From NCBI GenBank assembly GCA_002392645.1, contig DGHL01000057.1:1-13948 (forward strand): DNA of 13,948 bases, in the 5' to 3' direction. The DNA is from Prevotellaceae bacterium UBA3849. Lineage in GTDB: Bacteria; Bacteroidota; Bacteroidia; Bacteroidales; Bacteroidaceae. The notes beneath the pieces are model-generated. The model saw only the letters and a list, made by a program, of their open reading frames with translations. It was not told where the DNA came from and made no database searches. The position numbers and the translations under genes are program-made. Below, piece after piece: positions 13,871 through 13,948 of this stretch; position 1 is the first letter of the stretch; the number at the start of each line of letters is the position of its first letter.

Positions 13871-13900
13871 GTTCAAATAATGGAATTTCCGTTCAATAAT
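13871..13900. promoter_or_regulatory. Direct repeat upstream of the hydrolase promoter, candidate HTCS operator
   Basis: On the forward strand GTTCAAATAAT (13871-13881) and GTTCAATAAT (13891-13900) are direct repeats with a 20-bp offset, ending eight bases upstream of the -33 element. AraC-type activators commonly bind such spaced direct repeats next to the promoter. The pair resembles the GTACGAATTAT repeats before the HTCS gene. The remaining bases to the window end (13901-13948) show nothing recognisable. Confidence 0.5.
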
Positions 13901-13948
13901 CATACATCCACTGCGTTATCTATATAGGTGGGGTCTAAAAATTCCCAC

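Overview
The window looks like a chromosomal segment of a gut or oral Bacteroidales, most likely Prevotellaceae-like. This rests on several Bacteroidetes -7 promoter boxes (TAnnTTTG), a hybrid two-component regulator with reg-prop/Y_Y_Y sensor and AraC output, two HU-related histone-like genes of the Bacteroidales type, a 'smalltalk' micro-protein, and short-period intergenic repeats. The species is inferred; I could run no search.

Left part, about 1-6050: a compact accessory island with two transcription units. Leftward from a promoter near 4070 runs a five-gene operon: an 82-aa membrane protein, a 112-aa protein of unknown function, a 101-aa probable OB-fold (DUF3127-like) protein, a 146-aa 'structural protein P5'-like virion or lytic protein, and a 784-aa PrimPol-like (BT4734/VirE-N plus DUF3987 P-loop) protein. 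It ends in a strong hairpin terminator. Divergent from it is a 47-aa membrane micro-protein gene with its own promoter. Rightward from a promoter near 4814 run two HU-related genes and a 33-aa smalltalk gene, ending in an intrinsic terminator. Four GTGCAAAA tracts (A 165-208, B 4324-4361, C 4472-4504, D 6002-6049) alternate in orientation, so that A/B bracket the first unit and C/D bracket the second. Between B and C lies a 53-bp stretch of only A and T inside a nested inverted repeat. The set resembles an expanded version of the Bacteroidales VirE-HU-smalltalk-amidase loci, with no amidase visible and a P5-like protein present instead. No capsid, terminase, integrase or transposase is visible.

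Right part, about 6050-13948: a carbohydrate-utilisation pair. A 1370-aa hybrid two-component system (rightward) faces a 1054-aa secreted family 2 glycoside hydrolase (leftward). The two converge on a perfect 22-bp inverted repeat that probably terminates both. Related direct repeats with 20-bp offset occur upstream of both genes and are candidate sites for the regulator. No SusC/SusD pair lies in the window.

Most unusual: (1) the alternating repeat arms that partition the island and the origin-like B-C element; (2) an A14 run at the -33 position of the primase operon promoter; (3) an in-frame invasion of the glycoside hydrolase gene by two repeat families that look intergenic in type, adding about 44 residues; (4) the non-standard gene content of the HU/smalltalk/primase island.
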